64,000 nucleotides of DNA, taken from contig WNNJ02000521.1 of the NCBI GenBank assembly GCA_012934845.2, positions 1 through 64,000 on the forward strand, written 5' to 3'. Below, piece by piece: positions 1 to 10,765 of the stretch. Source of the DNA: Pomphorhynchus laevis. Lineage: Eukaryota; Acanthocephala; Palaeacanthocephala; Echinorhynchida; Pomphorhynchidae. The notes under the pieces were generated by a model that was not told the origin of the DNA, ran no database searches, and was given only the letters and a program-made list of their open reading frames with translations. A program made the translations under genes and the position numbers. Positions within the stretch are counted from its first letter, which is position 1. Every line of letters starts with the position of its first letter.

Positions 1-417
1 TTAAAATATTTTTTAAATTAATTAATTTTATATTATTTAACAATATTCAAAAATATTAATTAACTAATTTAATAATATGTTATGTCGAATTATGGGACAT
101 TTATGTCCGATAATTCGAAAATTTATTAATTTTATGGCTTCGATCTTAAACCTTTAAGAAGGTGGTTGTATGATTTGTTGGGTGGAAGTATCAAGATTTT
201 TGTCGCAGGGTTGATACAATGGACTAGGGATATTCAACAAGAAGTTGAACCACTAGTTAAAATAAATATCGAAAATCGTTTGAACATTTAAGAAACTGTA
301 TTTTTAGAAAGTTATGAGTGGATCAAAGGATGTACAAGTAATATGACTAGCGGCGTTATGAATGCTATGGAGTATACAAAGATCACTTGATGGTACGTCA
401 AGAAATAATGGAAATGA
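1..417. other. Unassigned AT-rich sequence
   Basis: I see no coding region or recognisable repeat here. The first 130 bases are almost pure A/T. The stretch ends where the LINE-P reading frame opens at about 418. Confidence 0.4.
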
Positions 418-1911
418 ATATTTAGCGATGAAGAGGTACTGCACGAGCTACTTAAATTACCCCGCAACGCCGCGTCAGGTCCTGACCATATACCTCCAAT
501 ACTCTTAAAGGAATTGGCCCATGCAATATACGTTCCCTTAGCTTCTATTTTTAGAAGTTCACTAAACACAGGTTATCTACCATCTGATTGGACTAAGGCT
601 ATTGTACGTCCAATTTTCAAGAAAGGGGATAAATCCCAGGTTTCCAACTACCGTCCCATTAGTCTCACATCTGTAGCTTGTAAGGTATTAGAAAAATTGA
701 TTCTTCGTCACCTTAGCGCTTTCGTTAAAGCTAACAATCGCCTCAGCCCCAGTCAGCATGGATTTAGGCCAAATCGCTCAACGGTAACGAACCTTGTAAA
801 AGCGAGAGCAAGCTGGGTGGATTCGATGAGGAGTGGTTCCAAAGTAGATGTGATATTTATAGACTTATCGAAAGCATTCGATAGAGTTATTCCCAATTTG
901 CTAGTAAACAAATTATCTAATATTGGTGTACGGGGCTCTTTGTTACGCTGGATTCAATCATTCGTAAGCAACCGCTCGTTTGCAGTACGCATAAGCCATT
1001 ATCTTTCTAGTTACTCAATGATGACGACAGGCGTCCCGCAGGGATACGCCATTAGCCCGACTCTCTTTAATATATATGTAAATGATATTACAAACAACTT
1101 AACGTCGGAATGTGTTACCTACGCAGATGATATTAAGGTTTGGAGGCGAATCATTGATGATTCCGATGTTAGCGCTCTTCAAAAAGACCTGGATTCCATA
1201 AATAAATGGTGTATATCTAATGGGCTGATGATAAATGCGACTAAATGTAGACATATGCGGATCGGCTCCCCAGACATTCGTTGCTCTTATAAAATTGGAA
1301 ACATGTCGATTGATTCTACAGATAAAATCGATGATTTAGGGGTATCTACGCTTAATACGCTCGACATGAGCGCTCAAGTAAATAAAGTTTCGGCCAATTG
1401 CCGTCGTACTATTGGCATCATAAGACGATCTTTTGGATCACTAGAGGCATGTAGCTTCAGAATAATATACAAGGCCCTCATCGAATCTCGAATGCTATAC
1501 GCATCTCCCGCAGCGTATCCACATCTGTGCAAGAACATTGTGGCTTACGAATCAATTCTCCGGTCGGCTACCCGTCTTGTTCCCACTGTCAAAGACCTGC
1601 CGTTTGACCAGAAGTTAGAAATCCTAGGTGTTTCAACGGTTTGTGAAAGTTTGGTAAAAGCTGATCTTATGCTGGTTTGGAGGGCAATTTTATCGCCCAC
1701 TCATCCCCTCAACTTCATGTTTTGCCTACGCAACTCCGAGAAATTACGTGGACATCGACTAACGCTCAAACATCGTAGAAAAGTCCATAGACACTATCAG
1801 GATATCAGAGATCGAGTAATAAACAGTTGGAACAGACTCCCGTCATCTGCAATTGAATGCCGGAACATCCGAGAATTTCGGCGTGCGCTGAACAGTGTAT
1901 CGCTCTCATAG
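418..1911 (+). CDS. LINE reverse transcriptase, N-terminally truncated ORF2
   Basis: An open frame of 497 codons from 418 to the TAG at 1909-1911. There is no true start because the element is 5' truncated; the first in-frame codon after the upstream TGA is at 418. The N-terminal part has the LINE linker ASGPDHIPPILL. Fingers and palm follow with NYRPISLTSVACKVLEK and HGFRPNRST. Motif A is DVIFIDLSKAFDRV, motif B is GVPQGYAISPTLFNIY and motif C is YADDIKVW, with both catalytic aspartates of the YADD box. The C-terminal domain ends with the LRGHRLTL and SWNRLPS segments usual in CR1-like elements. It would reverse-transcribe its own RNA at a nicked chromosomal site, but without endonuclease this copy cannot do so alone. 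Confidence 0.9.
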   Translation: MFSDEEVLHELLKLPRNAASGPDHIPPILLKELAHAIYVPLASIFRSSLNTGYLPSDWTKAIVRPIFKKGDKSQVSNYRPISLTSVACKVLEKLILRHLSAFVKANNRLSPSQHGFRPNRSTVTNLVKARASWVDSMRSGSKVDVIFIDLSKAFDRVIPNLLVNKLSNIGVRGSLLRWIQSFVSNRSFAVRISHYLSSYSMMTTGVPQGYAISPTLFNIYVNDITNNLTSECVTYADDIKVWRRIIDDSDVSALQKDLDSINKWCISNGLMINATKCRHMRIGSPDIRCSYKIGNMSIDSTDKIDDLGVSTLNTLDMSAQVNKVSANCRRTIGIIRRSFGSLEACSFRIIYKALIESRMLYASPAAYPHLCKNIVAYESILRSATRLVPTVKDLPFDQKLEILGVSTVCESLVKADLMLVWRAILSPTHPLNFMFCLRNSEKLRGHRLTLKHRRKVHRHYQDIRDRVINSWNRLPSSAIECRNIREFRRALNSVSLS

Positions 1912-2005
1912 GAAGTCGAACCTAATTTGCAATTTTTTTTGTTTTACTGACATTGTTACTGACATTTGCCACGTTAAATAAATTATTGTATTTATTATTA
2001 TTGTA
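418..2005 (+). mobile_element. 5'-truncated LINE (LINE-P copy 1)
   Basis: A non-LTR retrotransposon copy that keeps the reverse transcriptase half of ORF2, a short 3' UTR and an A/T-rich tail (ATTATT-type) after 1970. It is 5' truncated at about 418, as is typical of target-primed reverse transcription, so endonuclease and ORF1 are absent. The 3' UTR contains ATTTGCCACGTTAAATAAAT at about 1965-1985, nearly the same 3' motif as LINE-J. The reading frame is uninterrupted, so this is one of the youngest LINE copies in the window. A CR1/L2/Jockey-type element fits the RT best; the clade is not settled. Confidence 0.85.
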
Positions 2006-2334
2006 CTTTTTTTACATTGAGATCCAGCCAAACGAGCCACCGCTCATCGGCTGTTGTATACTAACAATAATAGTACTGAACGAATAAGTGAAAAATACAG
2101 TGTGCGTAGATCAGTTGAGGATCATCCAAGTAATTTAAGATTGTGAAGTAGAAATAGAAACGTAAGGCACTTTATATTAACAGCAACAAAGGGTGCTCAT
2201 CAAGACAAATTGGTCGTAAATAGAACACTAAGAATGCGTATCTGTTCGACGAGCAGAAGACCAAAATTTTGTAAATTATATCCGTTCCTTTATACAAATG
2301 AACAATTTTTAATTTTTCCATTTTAATTTTTAAT

Positions 2335-3060
2335 TTATTCATTTCGACAGGCTGAGAACTCTCCTATATACAGATGTGTTCGATATGACGCACTAGTTTC
2401 GCATGATTTGATAGTCAAATCATCGGCATACTTAATGAAACGGGAATTGGCACAACAAATGTTAAAATCATTAACGAATAATATAAAAAGAAACGTCGAA
2501 ATAAGTACACCTATTGACAGTACACATATCCTTAAGTGACCTATCGACACCAATTCCCGATCGAAAAAATGTAAGGGCATAAGAAATAGCTTGATATCCA
2601 TATTTTAGATATAATTTCAATAATTTTACTTACCACGAAGGCAAGCCGGTATCGCTTTGTTTACGAAATAGAATATGGTGATCTACAGTGTTAAAAACCC
2701 GACTTAAGTCTACCATTTTACTATTGGCTGGTATCTTTTATAAGATTATCTAGAATAAACTGGTGTATTGCAATAAACGATTAGTCGTGCTGCCACTAGG
2801 ACGAAAAGCGTATTGGTATGCTTCTATTTCATTTAAAATGTGGATCAATTTTTGTGAAAATATTCCTCTCTAGAACTTTTGACAGGAAGGCATATTGGTC
2901 TGAGATTTTGCAGATAGCTGTTTCTAATTTTTAGATATCATGAGGGCAATACTATTCTTTAGTCAACCAGGAATATATTATTTTCTAAAGATGTTAGTGA
3001 ATCAAGTTGAAAGAGTTCATCAACGATGTCCGCAAATTAACGATATCCGAGAACCCAGGC
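2335..3060 (-). pseudogene. Degraded LINE reverse transcriptase relic
   Basis: Read on the minus strand this is a decayed RT. Motif A appears as DLSRVFNTVDHHILFRK near 2650-2710. Motif B to C follows as GVLISTFLFILFVNDF and then KYADDLTI near 2400-2510. Upstream, around 2720-2930, are scattered RT-like pieces in shifting frames. The GLPSW segment after motif A is normal for LINE RTs. The family cannot be matched to the other LINEs in the window. Several stops and frameshifts make it a fossil fragment. Confidence 0.6.
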
Positions 3061-3098
3061 TAGTAGTCCGGGCCCATCAGATTTGTTTGTCTTTTAAG

Positions 3099-3590
3099 AA
3101 AAAAATTATTTAAAGTGGCAAATGCGTGCCAGCGCACGCTTACATGACCACAACAAAACAAAAATGTAAATCATGTGTCGAGAAGGTGTGAACGGAGGAG
3201 GTGTTTGAATGTGATAAAGGAGGAAGAGCAGCGGACGTCGAGAGGGATTTGATTCTAGGCGAGTGGGGCGGTGACGAAGAAGGATCGGAGACCGTAGATG
3301 TTGGAGTACTCGGGCGCGTGGAGTAATAGGGAATTACGGGTACGCAGCGTTAGCAAGGTGGGCCGAGTGTCGTCTAAGAAAGGAAGGTTGATGAACGACG
3401 GGGAGCCGATAGCGATGAGACGAAAAGTTACGAGAAGGCAGAGTTTGATGCGGATGTGGATGGTGAGCCAGGGGAGTTGGGCAAGATATGTAGATGTGTG
3501 GTCGAAGCGACGAAGACTACAGAGCACTCTAACGGCGGAGTTGATTATGCGTTGTAGTGGTAGGATGAGAAACTTTAGAGAAATAATAGT
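3099..3590 (-). mobile_element. LINE-J 3' fragment
   Basis: A 3'-terminal piece of LINE-J on the minus strand. It begins with the reverse complement of the family's 3' end (ATTTGCCAC then an A-rich tail), with the terminal hairpin at about 3126-3147. Toward higher coordinates it covers the C-terminal part of ORF2 (HTSTYLAQLPWLTIHIRIKL). It breaks off at about 3590, next to an oppositely oriented LINE-J piece. From 3485 onward it lies inside a segment duplicated at 49383. Confidence 0.75.
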
Positions 3591-4984
3591 ACTAAAAATT
3601 TCATTTTTTCGACACTAGGATATCTGGATTGCCAGTATATAATCAGACAGATTCATTTGCTCCTACGTCTCTGTCGCTTCGAACACACATTCACATATCT
3701 TGCCCAACTCTCCTGGTCCACCATCCACATCCGCATACAATTTCGCCTTATTCTCTTAACTTTTCGTCTCATCGCTGTCGGGTCCCCATCGCTCATCAAC
3801 ATCTCTTTCTTAGACGACACTCGCCCAAACTCACTGTCGTTACGTTCTCCTAATTCCCTCTTACTCCACGTTCCCAATTATTCAACAACTACGGTCTCTG
3901 ATCCTTCTTCGTCGCCGCTACCCTCGACTGGAATCAGCTCCCTCTCGACGTCCGTCGCACTTCCTCCTTTATAACGACTTGTTAATAGTATTGAGAGCAG
4001 ATTCGAGATCAGTTGGACTAATAAGACTAAATTGATATGATGATTTTTCTCACTGGTCTGACAACCTTCCCAAACTTACTTTCTTGAACTTCATACTTCG
4101 TTCTCTACTTATCAACCTAGAGAGTTCATTTTAAAATAACTTAAATTTTGATATATTTTTCCGTAAAGCTAAATCCTTCTTGCGCTGGATTTCTCTTAAA
4201 GGAATCATTCAGACTGGTTCCGTGATGAAATTTTCACAAATCTACGCCCAATGCATTTGTTGTAGCAATGCATAATACAATCAGACAACTTGTCTATATC
4301 ATCCGATTTCGAACTGAAAGAATTCGAAAAGAATTAATATTAAATTTCGAATTAATTATTATGTTTACGATGATTATATACAATAATAATGTTTCGAAAT
4401 AACTTGTTTTTATCGAGTGAAATTGAGATCGGACTAAAATGGATCAATGGTCTGATTCACCTAATGGAGATAGTTGGATAATATTAAAGTAGACATCAGC
4501 GGTAGTAAATATTTATCAAGATATTTACGGCATCTACCCGGAAATATATAAATTTCAGATTTTATGATTTTATGGCTTCTTCTAAGATGATTTACCTACA
4601 ATGAATTATTTGGCTGACCAGAATATATTCTTGTTGTAATTAGGAAAAGTATAAATACAGAAGAATATTTACACGAAGAAGATGAGGAGCTAAGAGAAGT
4701 CCATTGGGTACAACAAGAATATATTTTTTAAAATATTTAATCTTAAACAATAATTCCTATAGTGTGTGGCAATGTTAGTTGTAAATAATGAACATAAAAT
4801 GCGTGGTCGGTGAAAAAACTTCAAGGTCGGTGATTAGATAATCGCCGAGAAAATGATTTTGATAATAACGTAAATATACAAAGCAAAGGAACTTGATTCT
4901 TTTTATCACCTTTTATACCTTTAAACTTTTCATTCTTTTTATACTGTTTTAGCTTCTAGGATGTTCTGAAGAACGATAAAAGCC
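3485..4984. repeat. Segmental duplication, copy A (pair at 49383-50882)
   Basis: About 1.5 kb repeats in direct orientation at 49383-50882 with roughly a dozen differences seen by eye. It carries the 5' end of a minus-strand LINE-J fragment, a plus-strand LINE-J fragment at 3650-3975 and about 1 kb of unassigned AT-rich sequence. Here the LINE-J sequence continues leftward beyond the boundary, whereas copy B starts abruptly, so copy A looks like the source. Confidence 0.85.
3650..3975 (+). mobile_element. LINE-J fragment, plus orientation
   Basis: Encodes the C-terminal LINE-J segment, with FEHTFTYLAQLSWSTIHIRI and VGSPSLINISFLDDTRP. It lies head-to-head with the minus-strand fragment at 3099-3590. 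It ends at about 3975 without the terminal hairpin or A-rich tail, so it is internal debris and not an intact 3' end. Confidence 0.7.
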
Positions 4985-5039
4985 TTTCAAGTTGAATAGC
5001 AGAAATCTGCTCGGACTGTTTTAGACAATCATGTGTATC
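3976..5039. other. Unassigned AT-rich sequence
   Basis: Most of this (to 4984) belongs to the duplicated segment. I see no coding frame, RNA gene or terminal repeats. Confidence 0.4.
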
Positions 5040-5350
5040 TGCTATCGACATTGAATACAGTCGTTGGAAAGAGCATTTTATAGGTATCCTTAATACGGAT
5101 AAAGTGCCTTCTCCGATGAAAGAAGAATCTTCGAACTTAATGGAAGATCATATTACCCTGACAGATGTCATTACTGTTGTTCACAAGTTTCGTAATGGTA
5201 AAACTGCTTGGGTTGAGATTCGACCTGAGATTTTGAAGGCTCTTGAAGTTGAAGGTATGAAATTGATAACACGACTCTTCTAACGTACCACTGAAGTCAG
5301 TAAAGATTCCTGGTGATTGGCAAACTGGGTGGTGATTGCAAATATCCAAA
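5040..5350 (+). pseudogene. RTE/L1-like LINE relic (linker before RT)
   Basis: The plus strand reads YSRWKEHFIGILN, then LTDVITVVHKFRNGKTAW, PEILKALEVEGMKLITRLF and, after a frameshift, an IPGDWQ-like piece. This is the order seen just upstream of RT in RTE and related LINEs: rWkeHF.LLN, then the KNGKA.G.D.ip.E.LK segment, then iP.dWk. One stop and at least one frame change interrupt it, and no RT core follows, so only a short relic is left. Confidence 0.6.
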
Positions 5351-7010
5351 GCCACGATGCTTGATTATCTTTATCACCATACTTTTCTAGTTACTTGATT
5401 ACTTTCAAATAATAGAATGGAAACAATTACCAATGCTGTTAAATTGGTTGTTCCGAACAGCAGAATAACAAATAAAGAAGAATTTTTTTATTTTATTTCT
5501 AAGAATTTGTCTTTTCTTTAAATGATAACTCCCCCGGACATGGTCACGTTGAAGGTACACGACAATTTGTTAAGTATCACGTCTTGAAGTGTGTTGAATG
5601 ACTAAACCACGATGTGTATCATTCATAAGCGAATAAAAGACTAACTAACACGGTATTAGGTAAACACTTTTAACAAACGCGATAATCATCTTTTGGAATT
5701 ATTTTTTCATATAGACAGGTATTCCTTTACAATTTATTCAAACAGAAACAGATAATTACTTATTCAAAAAATTAATACTAAATCACAAACTATAGTTTAC
5801 ATAAATATAAAAAAGTCTTATAGACGTCTTTTCTTCGCTCATCTTTCAAAGATGCCGCTGTGCGAAATCGATAGGATAATGTTAAAATATACATGATTAA
5901 AAATTTGGTTTTCTCAGAGCAGGACATTGAATACTCGTCAGCCTTCCATTATTTTATATTAAAGTTCCCCTCTAATGATGAGAGGGTCTTATTTTTAATG
6001 TCATAATATTGTTCTTGAGGACTGCAAGAACTGCATACGTATCCATCATCATCGAGAATGTATAAATATTTTTGAAAATAAAAGAATTCATTCACGTAGA
6101 TGTTATAAAGAATCAGCCAGCAGAAAATATAGAATCAATAATTTATAAAGACTATTATTTCGTTTAAATTTGTGATATTTAAATATTTTTGACGGCTTTA
6201 CAAGTTCGTTGTATATATCTTCTTACGTACGTGCATACCAAAGTACAATATATTTCTAAATTGTTTCCATAAACAATTTATTTATTAATTTATAATAAAT
6301 TAATAAATAATTAATAAATAAATTAATATTTATTAATTTCATATTTATTTATCATTAATATTAATAATTTATTAATTTAATAATTTTATTAATAAATTAT
6401 TAATTTATAATTTATTAAAAAACTATGTAACTTGAAACCTTCAATCTTATTGTTAGCGATTAAACTGAGGCTTTACATCAATAATTTTAGTCTAATTTAT
6501 TGAAAAGTTGATTCATTTAACAAACATTTAAGTTAACGACTGAAAGTGATGTAACTAGAATCGCTGTATTTATAAATTTGGCAGTGCCATAAAGTAGCAG
6601 TCGTTGAGTTTTCGAACCTATTATTTTTAAGTTATATTGCAAAGTAATAGCACTCTAAATTATATATCTTGCTAATTAAACCGATTAATTATCAAGTCGC
6701 CACTTGACTATAAATCGAACTTTCGTTTTTGAAACATTTACAATCAGTTGTATAAAAGAAACAAATCGACATAAAAAGAATAATTGACACAAAAGCGTAT
6801 AACATGAGGAGTTCGTTGCATCGCTGAAAGTGATCACTTTGATCACAAAGTGTCTGGCAAACCAAAATTTGAATGCGATTTCAATTACTTCAGTCCCTGT
6901 GATATATGGGATAAAAATATGGATATGAGATATGCTCAGAGATAATTCTTTAACAAAAGTAAGGATTTTGATTGATATATGCTGATGGCTTAAAGGCTAA
7001 CATGTTTAGT
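5351..7010. other. Unassigned intergenic sequence, 3' flank of eIF3j
   Basis: AT-rich sequence with a run of short TAAT-type repeats at about 6270-6420. I see no coding frame. The last few hundred bases probably include the 3' UTR and polyadenylation region of the minus-strand eIF3j gene. Confidence 0.4.
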
Positions 7011-9930
7011 TCACATAAAATCGTCTAGATCTTCATAATTTTGGGTATGACTTATGCCCTTAATTTCTTCTTTAGAATCAACATCGAGATCAGCAAAATT
7101 GCTATCAGCTACACTTTCGATAGCAATCTCCTTAGTCTTACTAGCATGCTTGTTTTGCGAAATAGCTACCTTCTTCTTGGCAAGATCACTCAATTGATTA
7201 GATAGCTTCTTTACCGCTACATGTGAAAGTGAACTGCACAAATGGCAAGCTAGTTTTTCAACGAACGGATAGAAATGTTTACTATCTTTCGTAGCAGCGG
7301 ATAGTGTTCCTGCAAGAAAGAAGGCAGTATTGTCGTAATCATTGACCGTTTTTAAATCATTCATTTTTGATTCAATTGAAAAGTCGGTAAGATTGAACAT
7401 TGCTTGAGCTTGTCTAAACTTATTGAGCTCTTGCATGCAATCCTGTCTTTCTTGAAGTATGATGGGATCAACCAGCACGCTTGGACTTTGCACTTCGCTT
7501 TTGGATTTCTGTGACTTTTTTGATTTATCTGTACCCCGCTGACCTTTTGACGGTTTTAGATTCTGCTTGGTACTGTCCTTATACACAATAAAAACAGTTA
7601 GCCTAGAAGCTAAATCTTGACGTAAATGTAAAATAAAATTTAAAAGCTAATTTTATAAATAAAATTTAAATTTTTCAAAATTTAAATAAAACTTTAAATA
7701 CAAAGTTTACGTTTTCAAGTGAATTGTAAAATATGAAAAATGAATCCAAAAAATGTAAATATAAAACATATAAAAATTGTAAATTATTGTTAATAATTGG
7801 CCCCTATTTGGGGCCAATTTGGCCAATTTGGCCCTATTTGGCCCCTATTCCTAAACTCAGTATTAGACTGAGTTTAGGAATAGGGGCCAGATACATTCTT
7901 TATATAGAAATTTATTTTATATTTAAATTTATGCATATCTGCGTATTTATGTAAAATACATACGTAGAAATAATCCATGAAATTGCATAAAGGTATATCG
8001 TTTACAACTAATTTGCGGCGAGTATTTTCTAAATACTCATTTGAACAATAACATTTTCGTAAAAAGAGCTAAGCGAACTTAACTTCTCGTTTCATCGCTG
8101 TCGGCTCTTAATTGTTCATCAACTTCCCTTTATAGAGAGGTGGGACGACACTCGCCCTACCTCTCTCCATATCACTGCGTTCTCGTAATTCCCTCTTACT
8201 CTACGTTCCTAATTACTCCAACAACTACTTTCTTCGATCCTTCCTAGTTACCGCCTCACTTGCCTGGAATGAGCTCCCACTCGACGTCCGCCGCGCTCCC
8301 TTCTTTATTACATTCAAATGCCGCCTCCATACTTACCTCCTCGACACATTATTTAGATATTTGTTTTCTGTTGTTGTGGTCATGACCCATGGGTACTTCA
8401 TACTTCGGGACGAGTGGAACTGATGAGTGGTAAATCATTCTAATGATGAGTGACTTCGACCACAAATCCACACATATTGCCCAACTCGCTAGGCCCACCA
8501 TCCACATCCGCATCAAACTCCGCCTTCTTCTCGTGACTTTTCGTCTCATCGCTGTCGGATCCCAATTGTTCATCAACCGTCCATTTCTTAGACCACATTC
8601 GCTTCACATCTCTCTATAGCTGCGTTCCCGTCATACCTTCTTACTCCAAGTTCCCAATTACTCCAACAACTACGGTCTCCGATCCTTCCTCGTCGCCGCC
8701 CCACTCGCCTGGAATTAAATCCCTCTCGACGTCCGCCGCGCCCCCTCCTTTATCACATTTAAACATCTCCTCCGTTCACACATTATCGATACATGATTTA
8801 GACTTTTGTTTTGTTGTGATCATGTAAGCGTGCGCTGGCACGGATCTGTTACGCAAAAATAATATATTTTTATAGTCAGAATAACAACATAATTATGTCT
8901 GTCTTTATATTGCCATATATAAAATTATGAATAAAATTAATAAGTAAATCAATCATAAATAAAATTAATCGGCTTGGTTAATTGCACCCACCCTCATTAT
9001 TACATTTGACTAAATAAGAAAGTTTTTTTAATATTGCTAGTAATTTTTATTTTATATCGGGACAAAAGTAAAATAATTTTTTTTTAAAGTTGATTCCTTA
9101 AACAAACATTTCAGTTAATGTCCTGCTTTAAGGGACGGATGTGGTACTGGTGTATTTGAAAATTGAGTGGAATTGTTTTTATCTAATTAGGTTTTCAATT
9201 TTATAACAGTAAAGTAGAATATAAAACCGAGATGAACCTACGCACTTAGAAATTATTGATTTTATGTCAAAATGCTCAAAGTGGAAGAATTGAAAATACC
9301 CCTTACAACGCTAATACCATGAAGATTAAGAAAATAGAGCAGTTAGTTATACTTGTTGCCCACTAATTCCTTTTAAGTATATCATGGCGAGATAACCGTA
9401 ACTGGTGATATTCGCATGCAGCGACTTTCACGGAGATAAATTCAAAAACAGAAACTATACAGGCAGTACTTCTTTATATATTAGTTTAGTGAATGCTGCA
9501 ACATAAGAAACGATATCTATTATAGAACTGATTCTATAACATGATTCTATAACTTTATATACGGGTAGACTCTAAATCTAAACTGCATATTTTAAATCAA
9601 TTATTCGATAAATTTTAAGAAAATTCAAAATTTTCAATCGTTTATTATTAATAATTAAATAATTATTTAATACATGTACGCTTTTTAATTATTAATTAAT
9701 GGAAATTAAATTTTCAAATAATTAAATCAGATTCGTTGAAAATATTAAATTCCATAATACGAAATTTAGACAACTCAATTCTACATTTAAAATAATTAAT
9801 TAATTCTTCCAATCATATTGTGAATTACCTCAACATCCAAAACATCTTCCCAGTTGTCTAGAACGTTCTCTTCATCCTCCTCATCCCATTTTGATTTATC
9901 AATAATAATTTCTTCTTCGTCAGAATCCAT
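7011..9930 (-). CDS. EIF3J: Eukaryotic translation initiation factor 3 subunit J (two exons)
   Basis: Spliced model: exon 1 at 9930-9829 (34 codons from ATG), intron 9828-7578 (GAG|GTAATT donor, TATAAG|GAC acceptor, phase 0), exon 2 at 7577-7011 ending in TGA; 222 residues, the family's usual length. eIF3j is the loosely bound eIF3 subunit that sits in the 40S decoding centre and modulates mRNA entry and subunit recycling. Exon 1 is strongly acidic with the signature KWDEEDEENVLDNWEDV. Exon 2 opens with a Lys/Ser-rich stretch, continues with the helical segment around FYPFVEKLACHLCSSLSHV and KKLSNQLSDLAKKK, and ends in the typical acidic YEDLDDFM tail. All Gln codons are CAA/CAG, so the nuclear code is standard. 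The 2251-bp intron holds LINE-J debris in antisense and a foldback hairpin. This is the only intact host gene I can name here. Confidence 0.88.
7840..7888. repeat. 22-bp foldback hairpin in the eIF3j intron
   Basis: Perfect inverted arms 7840-7861 and 7867-7888 with a 5-base loop (ATTAG). The arms start GGCCCCTATT, and the 40 bases to the left repeat GGCC(C)-TATTTGG blocks. In the pre-mRNA it would form a strong stem. It may be a miniature foldback element or a replication-slippage product. Confidence 0.75.
8082..8350 (+). mobile_element. LINE-J 3' fragment (first of two) in eIF3j intron
   Basis: Matches the C-terminal ORF2 and 3' UTR region of LINE-J (CTTTTCGTCTCATCGCTGTC region onward to the CTCCTCGACAC region), in antisense to eIF3j. 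It stops short of the terminal hairpin. A second, overlapping part of the same family begins at about 8447, so the two may be parts of one rearranged insertion. Confidence 0.65.
8447..8885 (+). mobile_element. LINE-J 3' end with terminal hairpin in eIF3j intron
   Basis: Covers the end of ORF2 (HTYCPTR-type region in shifted frames), the 3' UTR and the 3' end. The terminal hairpin lies at 8826-8845 (GCGTGC, loop GCTG, GCACGG with one mismatch at its base). It is 5' truncated and lies antisense in the eIF3j intron. Confidence 0.7.
8886..9828. other. Rest of eIF3j intron, unassigned
   Basis: AT-rich intronic sequence with no coding frame or repeat that I recognise. It ends at the donor site at 9827-9828. 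Confidence 0.4.
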
Positions 9931-10149
9931 TAAAAATTCTTAAAATTATCTACAATGTGCAATGGTTTTTTTAAATACATTTTTAAAATACATATATTTT
10001 TAAATACATTTTTAATGTATTTAATAATTATTCCACGATATTACATCAAACTAAATGATCGGCCGTTAAATATATTAGTTAAATCTTATATTATGCAAGT
10101 GACGGTGACTTCATTATCCAAGTGATTTTATAGAAGTGACTTATTGCTC

Positions 10150-10745
10150 CTCCTCTTCCAGAAAAGAGAAGCGGTAATAACAAGGAAACGGCGGACACAG
10201 TTTGAGGAAAAAGAGAATATGTGGAAGAAGAGTCACATTAATGAAGATTTATAGAGGTGAGGCGGAATTCGGTAAGTGAAAGGAGATTCAGTTAAGAAGA
10301 ACAGATTCGTTGAGTGTAGAGATTTTGTTAAGAAGGATAGTTTGGAGAAAATAGTCAAAAAGAGCTACAAAGGATAAGCAATTGAATGTGGTTTGTCATA
10401 GTTATCCATTTCAGTTTAGAAAAACAAAATGAAATGTGATAAAAACGGCGAGACGAAAGAGAATACGCATGTCGGAATTTACGAGGCACTGGAGAGGAAG
10501 AGAGTATTTAGAGAAAGCAAAATGACTGAGGCAATAGTCGATATTAGGATACAATTGACTGGAGATAAAATCAAGCGAGCTTCTGACACGATGAAGGTCG
10601 CGAAGTAACATATTGCACGATTGGGTTTTCCCTCAACAAAAATATCGAAAGAAAGATATTTGTCGAAGGTAACTCACAACAAAGTAAGATGATCAACAAT
10701 AGGAAGAACGGTCGAATTAAGAAATACCGAGGGAGGATAGACAGA
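10150..10745 (-). mobile_element. LINE-K fragment (C-terminal ORF2 relic)
   Basis: The minus strand reads LLRDLHRVRSSLDF, QLYPNIDYCLSHFAFSKYS and LPLQCLVNSDMRILFRL. This corresponds to the region LINE-J encodes as RDIRRIRPLIDF, PKIDYCLSLFANSPKS and LPLQRIINSAVRVLFSL. It is therefore a related but distinct family. A shorter copy of the same segment is at 13970-14130. LINE-J copy 10766-12230 directly abuts it. Confidence 0.6.
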
Positions 10746-10765
10746 GAAGAAAGAAGGGATAAAAA

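Noticed and set aside
6270-6420. Replication origin or MITE in the TAAT-rich stretch
   Set aside because: Only simple A/T-rich repetition is visible, with no terminal inverted repeats or target duplication.
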